Assembly (NCBI RefSeq): GCF_000422405.1
Contig: NZ_AULS01000006.1
Location: 124,001 to 188,000 of the forward strand
Length of the DNA: 64,000 nt
Origin: Microbacterium luticocti DSM 19459
Lineage (GTDB): Bacteria > Actinomycetota > Actinomycetes > Actinomycetales > Microbacteriaceae
Reading direction: 5' to 3'
Shown: positions 15,941-31,511 of the stretch, piece after piece
How positions within the stretch are numbered: position 1 is the stretch's first letter
Layout of the letters: every line of letters begins with the position of its first letter
Position numbers and translations under genes: made by a program
Notes under the pieces: generated by a model
Database searches by the model: none
Seen by the model: only the letters and a program-made list of their open reading frames with translations
Told to the model about the DNA's origin: nothing

Positions 15941-16244
15941 CCCCCGGCTCCGGGCGGGTCCGATCCGTGAAAGACGGGTGCGGATGCGGGTTATACCGCA
16001 GGATCTGAAACTCGTCAAGGATCGGGCTGGACATGGCGCGTCGCGCGTCGTATAGTAGGTAGTTGCGCTCTGGTTCTCCCTGCCTTCATATGGTGGTCGG
16101 CGGTGCCTGCGTGCCCCCGCCTGACCCGATGGACTCCTGCGAGCATCCGAATGGGCGGCGATGTGAGGCGCGCAGCGGGGATCCGAGCACGCCATCCGTC
16201 GACAAGGAACCGAAGCCCGCCCCGGGCTCATGGAGGTTATCCCC
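15941..16244. other. rpoB upstream region and long leader
   Basis: About 300 bases without a gene. The strong rpoB promoter lies near 16028-16056, followed by an untranslated leader of roughly 180 nt ending in the rpoB ribosome binding site. No riboswitch class was recognised. Confidence 0.55.
16028..16056 (+). promoter_or_regulatory. rpoB promoter
   Basis: -35 TGGACA (16028-16033), 17-nt spacer, -10 TATAGT (16051-16056). It is the most consensus-like housekeeping promoter in the first half of the window and lies about 190 nt upstream of rpoB. Confidence 0.7.
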
Positions 16245-19739
<3,495 letters not shown>

Positions 19740-19785
19740 CCCAGGCCGCTCAACAGCAGATTTCACAAGGCACACAGGAGAACTA

Positions 19786-23661
<3,876 letters not shown>

Positions 23662-23667
23662 CGGTTG

Positions 23668-23704
23668 CGCGAAAGGCCCTCGGCACCTGCCGGGGGCCTT
23701 TCGC
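23668..23704 (+). terminator. rpoBC terminator
   Basis: A hairpin with arms GCGAAAGGCCC and GGGCCTTTCGC around a GC-rich loop, starting 7 nt after the rpoC stop. Confidence 0.8.
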
Positions 23705-23785
23705 ATGCCCGGGGGCGTGTGCGGCCGGGCGGCAGCGGGGATGCCGCGTACCGTGGTGGGCGGGGAACACGGGAAGGACACGGCG

Positions 23786-24385
23786 ATGATCGGCGGCCGC
23801 AAGGCGTGGATCGCGTGGCCGGCGGGCCTGGCCTGCGCGGGCGTGGTCGCGGGCCTGGCATGGCTGGCCGCGCCCGGCGTTCCCGGTGCGGTCACCTTCG
23901 CCGGCGACCTGCTGCGCACCGGATCGGCGGTGACCGCGGCCGAGTCTGGGCACACCGCCCGCGCCGAACTGACCGACGACTGCCGCTCGCTGTACCCGGA
24001 CGGGCTGTGGGCGCGGCTGAGCTGGCGGCCGCATGTCGTGCTCGACCAGTCGCGCGATGCGCCGGTCACCGCGGCGACCGCGGTGCGCGACGCGCTGCAG
24101 CCGGCGGTGCGCATGACCTGCACCTGGCGCACCGAGTCGGGTGCGACGGTCGCGACCACGCTGGCGACGGTGGATGCCGCGGCCCCCGCGATCGCACAGG
24201 CCGGCCTGCAGGCGCAGGGGTTCACCTGCACGGCTGCGGGCGACGGCATCCGCTGCACGAAGACCCGCGGCGACACCGCTGAGGAGCAGGTCGTGCGGGA
24301 CGGACTGTGGCTGGCCACGGTCGAGACCGGGTGGCACCCCGACGGCTACACCGACGCCCTCGTGCACCGGCTCTGGCCCGGATGA
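23786..24385 (+). CDS. Predicted membrane-anchored secreted protein, unknown
   Basis: A 199-residue protein with an N-terminal hydrophobic segment (AWIAWPAGLACAGVVAGLAWLA, about 8-29) and an extracytoplasmic remainder containing paired cysteines (DDCRSLYPDG, MTCTWRTESG, FTCTAAGDGIRCTK). The C-terminus GYTDALVHRLWPG and the Cys/Trp pattern resemble the lipoprotein at 27798-28388, suggesting distant homology. The start at 23786 is chosen for the GGGAAGGA ribosome binding site. A -10-like TACCGT lies at 23749. No known domain is recognised. Confidence 0.65.
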   Translation: MIGGRKAWIAWPAGLACAGVVAGLAWLAAPGVPGAVTFAGDLLRTGSAVTAAESGHTARAELTDDCRSLYPDGLWARLSWRPHVVLDQSRDAPVTAATAVRDALQPAVRMTCTWRTESGATVATTLATVDAAAPAIAQAGLQAQGFTCTAAGDGIRCTKTRGDTAEEQVVRDGLWLATVETGWHPDGYTDALVHRLWPG

Positions 24386-24387
24386 GC

Positions 24388-24495
24388 GCCGGCCGCCGCC
24401 CCACCGATCACCATCGCACGCCCGGCGGCCGCCGCCCGACCGACCGACCACCGCACGCCCGGCGGCCGCCGCCCACATCGCACGCCCGGCGGCGT
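24388..24495. repeat. Short direct repeats between convergent genes
   Basis: A unit CGCACGCCCGGCGGCCGCC recurs about three times (starting near 24416, 24452 and 24479), with a related GCGCCGGCCGCCGCC at the left end. No gene is supported between 24386 and 24552. Confidence 0.6.
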
Positions 24496-24552
24496 GCCTG
24501 CCGTCCCGGCGGTGCCGCTGACCGGCGGCGCCGGCCGTGGCATCCATCGCCC

Positions 24553-26031
24553 TCAGCCGGGAACCTCCCAGGTGTGCACGGGCTCGTTGGCGTGCATGCC
24601 CGCCATGTACAGCCGCAGCATCTCGGTCAGCGCCTGCGGGCGGTCAAGGCCCCGGCGTTCGAACGCCTGCACCGCGGCGACCTGCCACGATGAGCCGTTG
24701 ACCCGCTGCTTGCAGCGCTCCTCGATGATCGACAGGTAGCGGTCGCGCACCGCCGTCGACACGTTCCAGCGCGACAGTCCCTCGTCGGCCAGCGGCAGCA
24801 GTCGGCGCAGCACCAGCTCATCCCACGGCACCGATCCGATGCCGGGCCAATAGAAGACGGCGTCCACGCCGCGCCGGGCGCCCTCGGTGAAGTTGGCGTG
24901 GGCGGCGTCGAAGCTCATCTTGGTCCAGATGGGACGCTCCTCGGCGGCCAGCATCCGCACCACCCCGTAGTAGAACGCGGCGTTCGCCATGACGTCGACC
25001 ACGGTCGGCCCGGCCGGCAGCACCCGGTTCTCCACCCGCAGGTGCGGGGCGCCGTCGACGACGTCGTACACCGGCCGGTTCCACCGGTACACGGTGCCGT
25101 TGTGCAGCCGCAGCTCCTGCAGCCGCGGGGCGCGACCGGCGGCCAGTTCGGCCTCGGGGTCCTCGTCGGTGGTCTCGGGCAGCAGCGCCGGAAAGTAGCG
25201 CACGTTCTCTTCGAACAGGTCGAAGATCGAGGTGACCCAGCGCTCGCCGAAGAACACCGGCGGGCGCACGCCCTGGTTGCGCAGCTCGGGCGAGCGGGTG
25301 TCGGTGGCCTGCAGGAACAGCTCGGTGCGGGTCTCGGCCCACAGTCGCTTGCCGAACAGGAACGGCGAGTTCGCGCCGAGCGCCAGCTGGGGACCTGCGA
25401 GCACCTGGGCGGCGTTCCAGTGCGGGGCGAACTCTTCGGGGGCGACCTGCAGGTGCAGCTGCACCGAGGTGCACGCCGACTCGGGGGCGATCGTGGGGGA
25501 GTACATCCGCAGCGACTCCGCCCCGGCGATGTCGAGCTCGATGTCTTCGCGCCGCGCGGCGAACACCGCGTCGTCGAGTGCGGCATACCGCGGGTTCGCG
25601 CTCATCCACTCGCCCTGCAGGTGCTCGGGGCGCAGCGTCGGCAGGATGCCGACCATCACGATCTGTGCGCCCAGGCTCCGCGCGCGTTCCTCGGCGTGGT
25701 TCATCGACCAGCGCAGCAGGTCTTCGAGGTCGATCGCTGAGTCGCCCGGCAGCGGGCGCGGCGGGATGTTCAGCTCGATGTTGTAGCGGCCGAGCTCGGT
25801 CTGAAAGGCCGGGTCGGCGATCGCGGCGAGCACCTCGGCGTTCGCCATCATCGGCGCCCCGTGCTCGTCGACCAGGTTCAGTTCGATCTCCAGCCCGGTC
25901 AGGGGACGCTCGATCTCGAATGCGTGCTCGCGCAGCATCTGCTCGAACACGTCGAGGCATCGCTGCACCTTCTCGCGGTACTGTGTGCGCTGCTCGCGGG
26001 TGAACACCGGTGAGGCGATCTCGTCACCCAT
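24553..26031 (-). CDS. Glutamate-cysteine ligase family (GCS2-type) enzyme
   Basis: A 492-residue protein starting MGDEIASPVFTREQ at 26031, with GGGAG as ribosome binding site. LTGLEIELNLVDEHGAPMMANAEVL matches the EhEuE-type ATP-grasp-like opening of gamma-glutamyl ligases. TELGRYNIELNIPPRPL, SVQLHLQVAPEEF, ANSPFLFGKRLWAETRTELF and YRWNRPVYDV...HLRVENRVLPAGPTVVD follow the GCS2 family order. Such enzymes join glutamate to cysteine or another amine. In mycothiol-making actinobacteria the true substrate is often uncertain (EgtA of ergothioneine synthesis is one relative), and no egt genes adjoin this one. Confidence 0.8.
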   Translation of the reverse strand: MGDEIASPVFTREQRTQYREKVQRCLDVFEQMLREHAFEIERPLTGLEIELNLVDEHGAPMMANAEVLAAIADPAFQTELGRYNIELNIPPRPLPGDSAIDLEDLLRWSMNHAEERARSLGAQIVMVGILPTLRPEHLQGEWMSANPRYAALDDAVFAARREDIELDIAGAESLRMYSPTIAPESACTSVQLHLQVAPEEFAPHWNAAQVLAGPQLALGANSPFLFGKRLWAETRTELFLQATDTRSPELRNQGVRPPVFFGERWVTSIFDLFEENVRYFPALLPETTDEDPEAELAAGRAPRLQELRLHNGTVYRWNRPVYDVVDGAPHLRVENRVLPAGPTVVDVMANAAFYYGVVRMLAAEERPIWTKMSFDAAHANFTEGARRGVDAVFYWPGIGSVPWDELVLRRLLPLADEGLSRWNVSTAVRDRYLSIIEERCKQRVNGSSWQVAAVQAFERRGLDRPQALTEMLRLYMAGMHANEPVHTWEVPG

Positions 26032-26100
26032 GGCGGCTCCCTTGCTCGGCCGACGGTGCGCCGCATCCACACCCTCGTGGACCGCGTTGTCGATGAGCCA

Positions 26101-26136
26101 ACCATATACGGCTGCGCGCGGCCACTGATCGTTACG
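26101..26136. promoter_or_regulatory. Divergent promoter region, ligase and M20 genes
   Basis: On the minus strand the complement of 26101-26106 reads TATGGT, about 70 nt before the ligase start. On the plus strand TACGCT at 26131-26136 precedes the M20 gene by 29 nt, followed by the ribosome binding site AAAGGAG. Both are only -10 matches. Confidence 0.4.
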
Positions 26137-26165
26137 CTGGAGCGCGAGCAAAGGAGCACGGCGCC

Positions 26166-27767
26166 ATGACGCAGTCCAGACACGCGGCGACCCCGGTGGG
26201 CACGGCGACGGATGCCACGGACCGCGCCGCGCGTTCGTCGCAGGCGGCGGCGGACCCGGGCACACCACGGGCGGCGGCGGATGCCACGGCCGGCGCCGCG
26301 CGTTCGTCACAGGCATCGACGGGCCCGGGCACACCGCGGTCGGCGGCGGCTCCGGCGGACCCCGCCATGGCCGGCGCCGCGCGTTCGACGCAGGCATCGG
26401 GCGGGCCGGGCACGCCGCGGGCGGCGGCGGATCCGGCGGACTCCGCCATGGCCGGTGCCCCCGTCGTCGACGCAGGCGCCGCACCGACCGATCCGACCGG
26501 TGCCGCTGCGCCCGACGCCCCCGTCGTCGCCGCGGGCGCCGTGCCGACCGATCCGACCGGTGCCGCTGCGTCCGACACCGCCGTCGTCGACGCGGGTGCC
26601 GGGCGCGGACCGGCGTGGCTCGACGCCGTGCTGGCGGCGCAGCTGCCGACGATCGTCGCGCTGCGCCGCCGCATCCATGCCCATCCCGAGCTGTCGCGGC
26701 AGGAGCGGGCGACGACCGCGCTCGTTCACGACGCGCTCACGGGCGCCGGCATCGCCGCGCAGGTGCTGCCCGGCGGCACCGGGTTGATCGCCGACATCGA
26801 CTCGGGCACACCGGGTCCGCTGATCGGGTTGCGGGCCGACATCGACGCACTGCCGGTGGCCGAGGCCAGCGGGCTGCCGTTCGCGTCGCGTGTGCCGGGG
26901 GTGGCGCACGCCTGCGGGCACGACGTGCACACCGCGGTGCTGGTCGGCGCGGCGCTCGCGCTGCGCGCGGGCACGTTCGCCGGGCGGGTGCGGCTGCTGT
27001 TCCAGCCGGCCGAAGAGGCCATGCCGGGCGGATCGCACCAGCTCGTGGCGGCCGGGGCGATGGACGGGATCGACCGGGTGTACGCGCTGCACTGCGATCC
27101 GCGGGTGCCCGTCGGGCAGGTGGGCATGCGGGTCGGACCGATCACGTCGGCGTGCGACATGATCGAGCTGACCGTGACCGGACCGGGCGGGCACACGTCG
27201 CGGCCGCAGCTGACCGTGGATGTGGTCGGGGCGCTCGCCGAGGTGGCGCATCGGCTGCCCGGGCTCGCCGTCGAGGCGCTGGGCGCGAGCACGCTGTTGG
27301 TGTGGGGAACGGTGCGCGCCGGCGAGGCGTCGAACGTGATCCCCCAGACCGGCGAGCTGCGCGGCACGCTGCGCCTGGCCGACCGAGCCGCGTGGGAGCG
27401 GGCCGAGCCGGTGATCGCCGACGGCGTGGCCCGGCTGCTCGCACCCACCGGTGCCCGGTACGAGCTGCGGCACGTCCGAGGCGTGCCCCCGGTCGTGAAC
27501 GACGCCGAGTCGGTGCAGATCCTGCAGCGGGCGGTGTCGGCCGCACTCGGCGTCGAGGCGGTCGCCGCCGCCGAGCAGTCCGCCGGTGCCGAGGACTTCG
27601 CCGTGCTGCTCGAGAACGCCCCCGGCGCGCTCGCCCGACTCGGCGTCTGGGACGGGCTGCTGCCGCAGGTCGACCTGCACGCCGCCGAGTTCCGCGCCGA
27701 CGAGCGGGCCATCCCGGTCGGGGTGCGTACCCTCGTGCACACCGTGCTCGCCGCCGGGCGCGGCTGA
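26166..27767 (+). CDS. M20 family amidohydrolase with low-complexity N-terminus
   Basis: A 533-residue protein. Residues 1-148 are Ala/Pro/Ser/Thr/Gly-rich and repetitive (ARSSQAS, ARSTQAS, PTDPTGAAA twice). From about 149 the sequence is a normal M20D amidohydrolase: IVALRRRIHAHPELS, GLRADIDALPV, the metal-binding CGHDVH (250-255), FQPAEE (279-284) and EDFAVLL. Relatives cleave N-acyl amino acids, hippurate or IAA conjugates. The ATG at 26166 has a good AAAGGAG ribosome binding site, so the extension appears to be translated. No signal peptide or membrane segment is seen. The usual size is about 390 residues. Confidence 0.88.
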   Translation: MTQSRHAATPVGTATDATDRAARSSQAAADPGTPRAAADATAGAARSSQASTGPGTPRSAAAPADPAMAGAARSTQASGGPGTPRAAADPADSAMAGAPVVDAGAAPTDPTGAAAPDAPVVAAGAVPTDPTGAAASDTAVVDAGAGRGPAWLDAVLAAQLPTIVALRRRIHAHPELSRQERATTALVHDALTGAGIAAQVLPGGTGLIADIDSGTPGPLIGLRADIDALPVAEASGLPFASRVPGVAHACGHDVHTAVLVGAALALRAGTFAGRVRLLFQPAEEAMPGGSHQLVAAGAMDGIDRVYALHCDPRVPVGQVGMRVGPITSACDMIELTVTGPGGHTSRPQLTVDVVGALAEVAHRLPGLAVEALGASTLLVWGTVRAGEASNVIPQTGELRGTLRLADRAAWERAEPVIADGVARLLAPTGARYELRHVRGVPPVVNDAESVQILQRAVSAALGVEAVAAAEQSAGAEDFAVLLENAPGALARLGVWDGLLPQVDLHAAEFRADERAIPVGVRTLVHTVLAAGRG

Positions 27768-27797
27768 GGCATCCGCCCGCTGCGAGCACGGCCGATC

Positions 27798-28388
27798 TCA
27801 GCCGAACAGGTGCGCGATGATGGCGTCGGTGTAGCCGGTCGGGGCGAGGTTCGAGTAGACGGTGTCGATGAGCACGTCGTCGCGCCAGAACATCGTGCGC
27901 CCGTCGGTGACCGGGTAGGTCTTGTCCTTCCAGGTGCGTTCGCAGCGGGTGCCGCCCGACGGTGTGTAACAGGTGGCGCCCTCGGCGCGGAACGCGTTCA
28001 ACGCATCCAGTGCCGGGCCGCGCGCGACGCGCGAGATCGTCGTCGACAGCCCCGTGGTGTCGGCGCTGGGGCTGCCCCAGATGCATTTCAGCGACCCGTC
28101 CGACAGCACGCCCGAGGGACCGAATGCCGGATCGTTCAGCGGCGTCGTGCCGAATTGCGCGAGCACGGCCGGAGTCAGGATCGCCTTGCAGTCCGTCGGG
28201 ATCGCCACCGCCGGCCGATCGGTGGCGGTGGTCGTCGGTGCCGGCATGGGTGCGGCATCCGTCCTCGCCGGCGACTGCACGGGCAGGCTCGTCTGTGCCG
28301 GTGGGGGCGTCTCGGGCGCGCACGCTGCGATCGACAGCGCCAGCAGGGCCAGGGATGCCGCGGCCAGCGCGGCGGGCATCGGACGCAT
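27798..28388 (-). CDS. Secreted lipoprotein, unknown function
   Basis: A 196-residue protein with a lipoprotein signal peptide MRPMPAALAAASLALLALSIAAC (lipobox IAAC, modified Cys at 23), a Pro/Thr-rich spacer and a globular domain DCKAILTPAVLAQFG...LKCIWGSPSAD...TCYTPSGGTRCERTW...GYTDAIIAHLFG. The C-terminal half resembles the protein at 23786-24385. The start is fixed by a leaderless -10 box (TACAGT, 6 nt away). It converges on the M20 gene with only 30 nt between the stops. Confidence 0.78.
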   Translation of the reverse strand: MRPMPAALAAASLALLALSIAACAPETPPPAQTSLPVQSPARTDAAPMPAPTTTATDRPAVAIPTDCKAILTPAVLAQFGTTPLNDPAFGPSGVLSDGSLKCIWGSPSADTTGLSTTISRVARGPALDALNAFRAEGATCYTPSGGTRCERTWKDKTYPVTDGRTMFWRDDVLIDTVYSNLAPTGYTDAIIAHLFG

Positions 28389-28394
28389 GCCCAC

Positions 28395-28400
28395 ACTGTA
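28395..28400 (-). promoter_or_regulatory. -10 box TACAGT, leaderless lipoprotein gene
   Basis: On the minus strand TACAGT ends 6 nt before the ATG at 28388. A 28-bp tandem repeat array begins 24 bases farther upstream. Confidence 0.55.
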
Positions 28401-28424
28401 GGCGAGGTCGCGTCGATGGAGGCC

Positions 28425-28660
28425 GGTACCCCCGGCCGTGTCGTCGGATGCCGGTGCCCCCGGCGGTGTCGTCGGTTGCGGGTACCCCCGGCCGTGTCGT
28501 CGGTTGCCGGTACCCCCGGCCGTGTCGTCGGATGCCCCACACCCCGGCCGTGTCGTCGGTTGCGGGTACCCCCCGGCCGTGTTATCGGAGCCGGTACCCC
28601 CGGCCGTGTCGTCGGATGCCGGTGCCCCGGCCGTGTCGTCGGATGCCGGTACCCCGGCGG
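28425..28660. repeat. 28-bp tandem repeat, eight copies and a partial
   Basis: The unit begins GGTACCCCCGGCCGTG and ends TCGTCGGATGCC or TCGTCGGTTGCG. Eight near-identical 27-29 bp units and a ninth partial one are directly adjacent, with no spacers. The array fills the upstream region of the lipoprotein gene in a divergent intergenic space of 523 bases (28389-28911) that has no supported gene. Confidence 0.88.
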
Positions 28661-28725
28661 TTTGGGGCGCATTTGTGCGTTTGGGGCGGATCTGTGCAGC
28701 CAGACGCGCACGAACGCGCCCCAAA
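28661..28725. repeat. Palindromic element, TTTGGGGCGC family
   Basis: Arms TTTGGGGCGC (28661-28670) and GCGCCCCAAA (28716-28725), perfectly complementary over 10 bp, with a second left-arm half copy TTTGGGGCG at 28680. It directly abuts the 28-bp tandem array. Confidence 0.6.
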
Positions 28726-28911
28726 CACACTGGAGAGTGTGAACGGGAGGACGCACACGGGCCGCGCGGAGGACGCCCGGCGGGTGCGATGGCGGACGGG
28801 ACGGACACGACGCGCGGTGCGAGACACGTCGGCACGCCTCCGAGACCCGGCCCGCGCGCGGCGGTAGCCTCGCAAGGACGGGGACCGTCCCCGTGTGTGA
28901 GGAGTCCTGCG

Positions 28912-30150
28912 ATGAGTGATCCCCGCGAGCCCATGGGCGAGCCCGTCGAGGAGCCGCAGCCCGTCGACGACGTGGTGGGCCAGGCTCACGAAGGACTCGC
29001 CGAAGCCGAAGCCGCCGGCCGCAGCGCCGTCGGCGACGAGCCGTCCGCACCGGACGCGCCCGAGCCCGCCGCCGACCCGGCCACCGAGCACGCCGCCGCT
29101 GAATCGCACCCCGCCGCCTCCGCCGACGACACTCCGGTCGAGACGGACGCCGCCGGTGCCCGCGCGACGGCCGCCGAACCGTCCGGCGCCGAATCGGCCA
29201 CGCGGGGGTCGACCGCCGGATCGACGGATGCCGCCGCCGAGCCGTCTGCGACGGGGCCGGCCACGACCGAGCGTGCCGCCGAACCGTCCGCGGCCGAGCC
29301 GGCCGTGACCGCGGGTGCCGCCGAGCCGTCGGCGTCCGAGTCGGTCGTCCAGCCGGGGCCCGCGGCATCCGTAGCCGAGCCGTCCGCGGCCGAGCCGTCC
29401 GCGGATGAGTCGGTCGTCCAGCCGGGGCCCGAGGCATCCGTCGCCGAACCCGACGAGCCCGCGTTCGCCACGCCCGCGCTGAACGACGTGCACGCCGCCG
29501 CCCCTGCCGCCGCCGGTGCCGTCGCGGCATCCGACCTCGTTCTCGAGCCGGTCGCGCCGACCGCTACCCCCACCGTCGCCGCGCCGCAGCCGATCTTCGT
29601 GCAGGCGCCCGAAGAGCCGCGCCCGCGCGGCAACCGCGGTGCCGCCGGGGGCATCGGCATCGTCGCCGCCGTGTGCTTCGCCGTGCTGTACCTGGCCGCC
29701 GGACTGGTGATCGGGCTGGTCACCGGCGACGTCACCGCCGACGGCGTGGGCACCTGGCTCGGCCACGAGGCCACCACGTGGGGCCTGTGGGTGCCCACCG
29801 TCGTGTTCTTCATCGGGTTCTGGCTGCTGGGCGCGATCATCAACCGCGCCCGCTGGGGCGCCTGGGTGATCTTCGGTCTGCTCGTCGGCCTCGCCGCCTA
29901 CGGCGGTCACCTGCTCGGTCAGCTGTTCGAGGCCCCATTCTGGAACATCACCGCCACACAGGGGGCCGACCTCATCGCGGCGCAGCTGTTCGCCCCGTTG
30001 GCGATCGCCGCGTTCGTGATCGGTCGTGAGCTGACCATCTGGTTCGGCGCCTGGGCCGCCGCGCGCGGCAAGCGCATGACCGAGCTGAACATCGAGGCCC
30101 GCCGCGAATACGAGCGCACCCTCGAGGCGGGGCCGCAACTGGCGCGCTGA
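28912..30150 (+). CDS. Membrane protein with long acidic low-complexity N-terminus
   Basis: A 412-residue protein. Residues 1-235 are Ala/Glu/Pro/Ser-rich with repeats such as AAEPSAAEP, ESVVQPGP and ASVAEP. Then PRPRGNRG leads into four to five membrane segments (GIGIVAAVCFAVLYLAAGLVIGLV, WGLWVPTVVFFIGFWLLGAII, WGAWVIFGLLVGLAAYGGHLL, AAQLFAPLAIAAFVIGRELTIWFG) and a basic tail. The start at 28912 has GAGGAG as ribosome binding site, and a -10 TAGCCT lies at 28865-28870. The next membrane gene starts 3 nt after the stop, so the two form an operon. The function is unknown. Confidence 0.72.
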   Translation: MSDPREPMGEPVEEPQPVDDVVGQAHEGLAEAEAAGRSAVGDEPSAPDAPEPAADPATEHAAAESHPAASADDTPVETDAAGARATAAEPSGAESATRGSTAGSTDAAAEPSATGPATTERAAEPSAAEPAVTAGAAEPSASESVVQPGPAASVAEPSAAEPSADESVVQPGPEASVAEPDEPAFATPALNDVHAAAPAAAGAVAASDLVLEPVAPTATPTVAAPQPIFVQAPEEPRPRGNRGAAGGIGIVAAVCFAVLYLAAGLVIGLVTGDVTADGVGTWLGHEATTWGLWVPTVVFFIGFWLLGAIINRARWGAWVIFGLLVGLAAYGGHLLGQLFEAPFWNITATQGADLIAAQLFAPLAIAAFVIGRELTIWFGAWAAARGKRMTELNIEARREYERTLEAGPQLAR

Positions 30151-30153
30151 GCC

Positions 30154-30645
30154 ATGACGCAGGCACCCGGGGGAGCGGGCGGAACCGGCCGGGTCCGCCC
30201 ACCCGTGGCGCTCGCGTTCGCGACGATCCTGTTCGCCGCGCTGGTCATCGGCGGCATCGGCATGGTGAGCCTGCTGCTGGGCGAAGACCCGATCACGGCC
30301 CCCGGCTTCGGCCAGTTCCCCGGCGTGTTCGGCACCATCCTCGCCGTGCTCGCGTTCGCTGGTGTGCTGTGGGCCGGGCTGCGCCGGCCGCATCCGTCGT
30401 TCTGGAGCGGCACCTGGGCCGGACTGGCCGCCTTCGTGGTCTACCTGCTCGCTGTGTGGATCGCAGGCGCCATACAGACCGCCGACCCCGTGCTCGCGGC
30501 ATCCGTCGTCGGCCGTCTGATCACGGCGGGCTTCGCGTTCGTGGTGCTGGTGGGCGGGATGCTCGCCGGATGGGGTGGCATCGTGCTCGTGCACACCCGC
30601 GGCGGACGACCGCGCTGGCCGTGGGAAGACCGCAACACACCCTGA
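30154..30645 (+). CDS. Small membrane protein, unknown function
   Basis: 163 residues with four membrane segments (LAFATILFAALVIGGIGMVSLLL, VFGTILAVLAFAGVLWAGL, LAAFVVYLLAVWIAGAI, LITAGFAFVVLVGGMLAGWGGIVLV) and a short basic cytoplasmic tail RGGRPRWPWEDRNTP. It follows the gene at 28912 by 3 nt and is probably cotranscribed with it. No family is recognised. The last 35 nt, including the stop, are duplicated 111 bases downstream. Confidence 0.75.
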   Translation: MTQAPGGAGGTGRVRPPVALAFATILFAALVIGGIGMVSLLLGEDPITAPGFGQFPGVFGTILAVLAFAGVLWAGLRRPHPSFWSGTWAGLAAFVVYLLAVWIAGAIQTADPVLAASVVGRLITAGFAFVVLVGGMLAGWGGIVLVHTRGGRPRWPWEDRNTP

Positions 30646-30755
30646 CAGGTCCGGTCGCGCCGGGATCGCGGTCACCTGGCCGGGCGGTCGTGCCGGGACC
30701 GCGACCCCCTGACCGTGCCCCTCGTGCCGAGACCGCGACCGCCTTACCGGGCGGC

Positions 30756-30790
30756 CGCGCTGGCCGTGGGAAGACCGCAACACCCCCTGA
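30756..30790 (+). repeat. Duplicated 3' end of the upstream membrane gene
   Basis: A 35-nt copy of 30611-30645 with one mismatch, including the stop codon. The stretch between the copies holds CCGGGACCGCGA-like repeats and no gene. Confidence 0.7.
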
Positions 30791-30848
30791 CTGGGCGGCG
30801 ACGCGAAGACCCGCCCGGCGGATCGGGGCCTGGCGCGATGCCGCGCGC

Positions 30849-30854
30849 TACGGT
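30849..30854 (+). promoter_or_regulatory. -10 box TACGGT, leaderless start
   Basis: TACGGT ends 7 nt before the GTG at 30862, which is in frame with the following gene. Confidence 0.5.
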
Positions 30855-30861
30855 GGTGTGC

Positions 30862-31506
30862 GTGGAGCGTTCGCTCGAGACCGAGGTGAGCCAAGCGGTC
30901 GACGCCTGGCTCCGCTGGCTGCCGCGGTGGCAACCGGCCACCCACCGCGGTCGCGTCGCCCCGTGCCGGCGTTGCCTGGGCTCGCCGGTGCTCTCGGCCG
31001 CCGGGCTCGGCTCAGACGTGCCGCATGGTGTGCAGCATGGTCTGTCCACGCGCATCAAGGCGATCATCGACCACGCCGTGGCCGACTACACAGCCAAGAA
31101 CCTGCCCATGCTGCAGGGCGAGCTCGACCAGCAGGCCGCCCGCAACCGGGCGCGCAGCTATCGTCCAACCGAGGGCCTCGACCCCGAATACGAGGGGATG
31201 CCACTGGACCCCGAGCCGGCGCCGGGGGCACCGTTCCTGTTCACGTTGTCGGGCATGGCCGACGAGGCCGACGCCGAGGTGCCGGCGCTGCCGCCGCTGA
31301 GCGAGGCCGCCAAGGCGGCGCTGCGTCAGGAGGTGGGTCTGGCCGACGAGTACGCGAACATGATCGGCCGCGAGGTGTGTGCGCTGCTGCTCGGCCACCG
31401 CCTGCGCATCCAGGAGGCCGTCGCCCAGTATGTCGAGCCCCAGGTCGCCGCGCTGCTGGACGAGCTCACCCGATCGCTGGACTCGCCGTTCGACCCGTCC
31501 GAGTAA
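30862..31506 (+). CDS. Conserved hypothetical protein with Cys pair
   Basis: 214 residues, predicted cytoplasmic and largely helical. A CRRC motif near 39-42 could bind metal with partners not obvious here. The middle is acidic and Pro-rich (DPEYEGMPLDPEPAPGAP), and the C-terminal half is helical (EVGLADEYANMIGREVCALLLGHRLRIQEAVAQYVEPQVAALLDELTRSL). GTG 30862 is chosen because a leaderless -10 box precedes it. The upstream open frame crosses the duplicated segment and is not credible. It lies just before the kinase cluster in the same direction. Confidence 0.6.
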   Translation: MERSLETEVSQAVDAWLRWLPRWQPATHRGRVAPCRRCLGSPVLSAAGLGSDVPHGVQHGLSTRIKAIIDHAVADYTAKNLPMLQGELDQQAARNRARSYRPTEGLDPEYEGMPLDPEPAPGAPFLFTLSGMADEADAEVPALPPLSEAAKAALRQEVGLADEYANMIGREVCALLLGHRLRIQEAVAQYVEPQVAALLDELTRSLDSPFDPSE

Positions 31507-31511
31507 CACCC

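Noticed and set aside
28425..28660. CRISPR-like array of 28-bp repeats
   Set aside because: The repeats are directly adjacent with no spacers and no cas genes are nearby; it is a plain tandem repeat.
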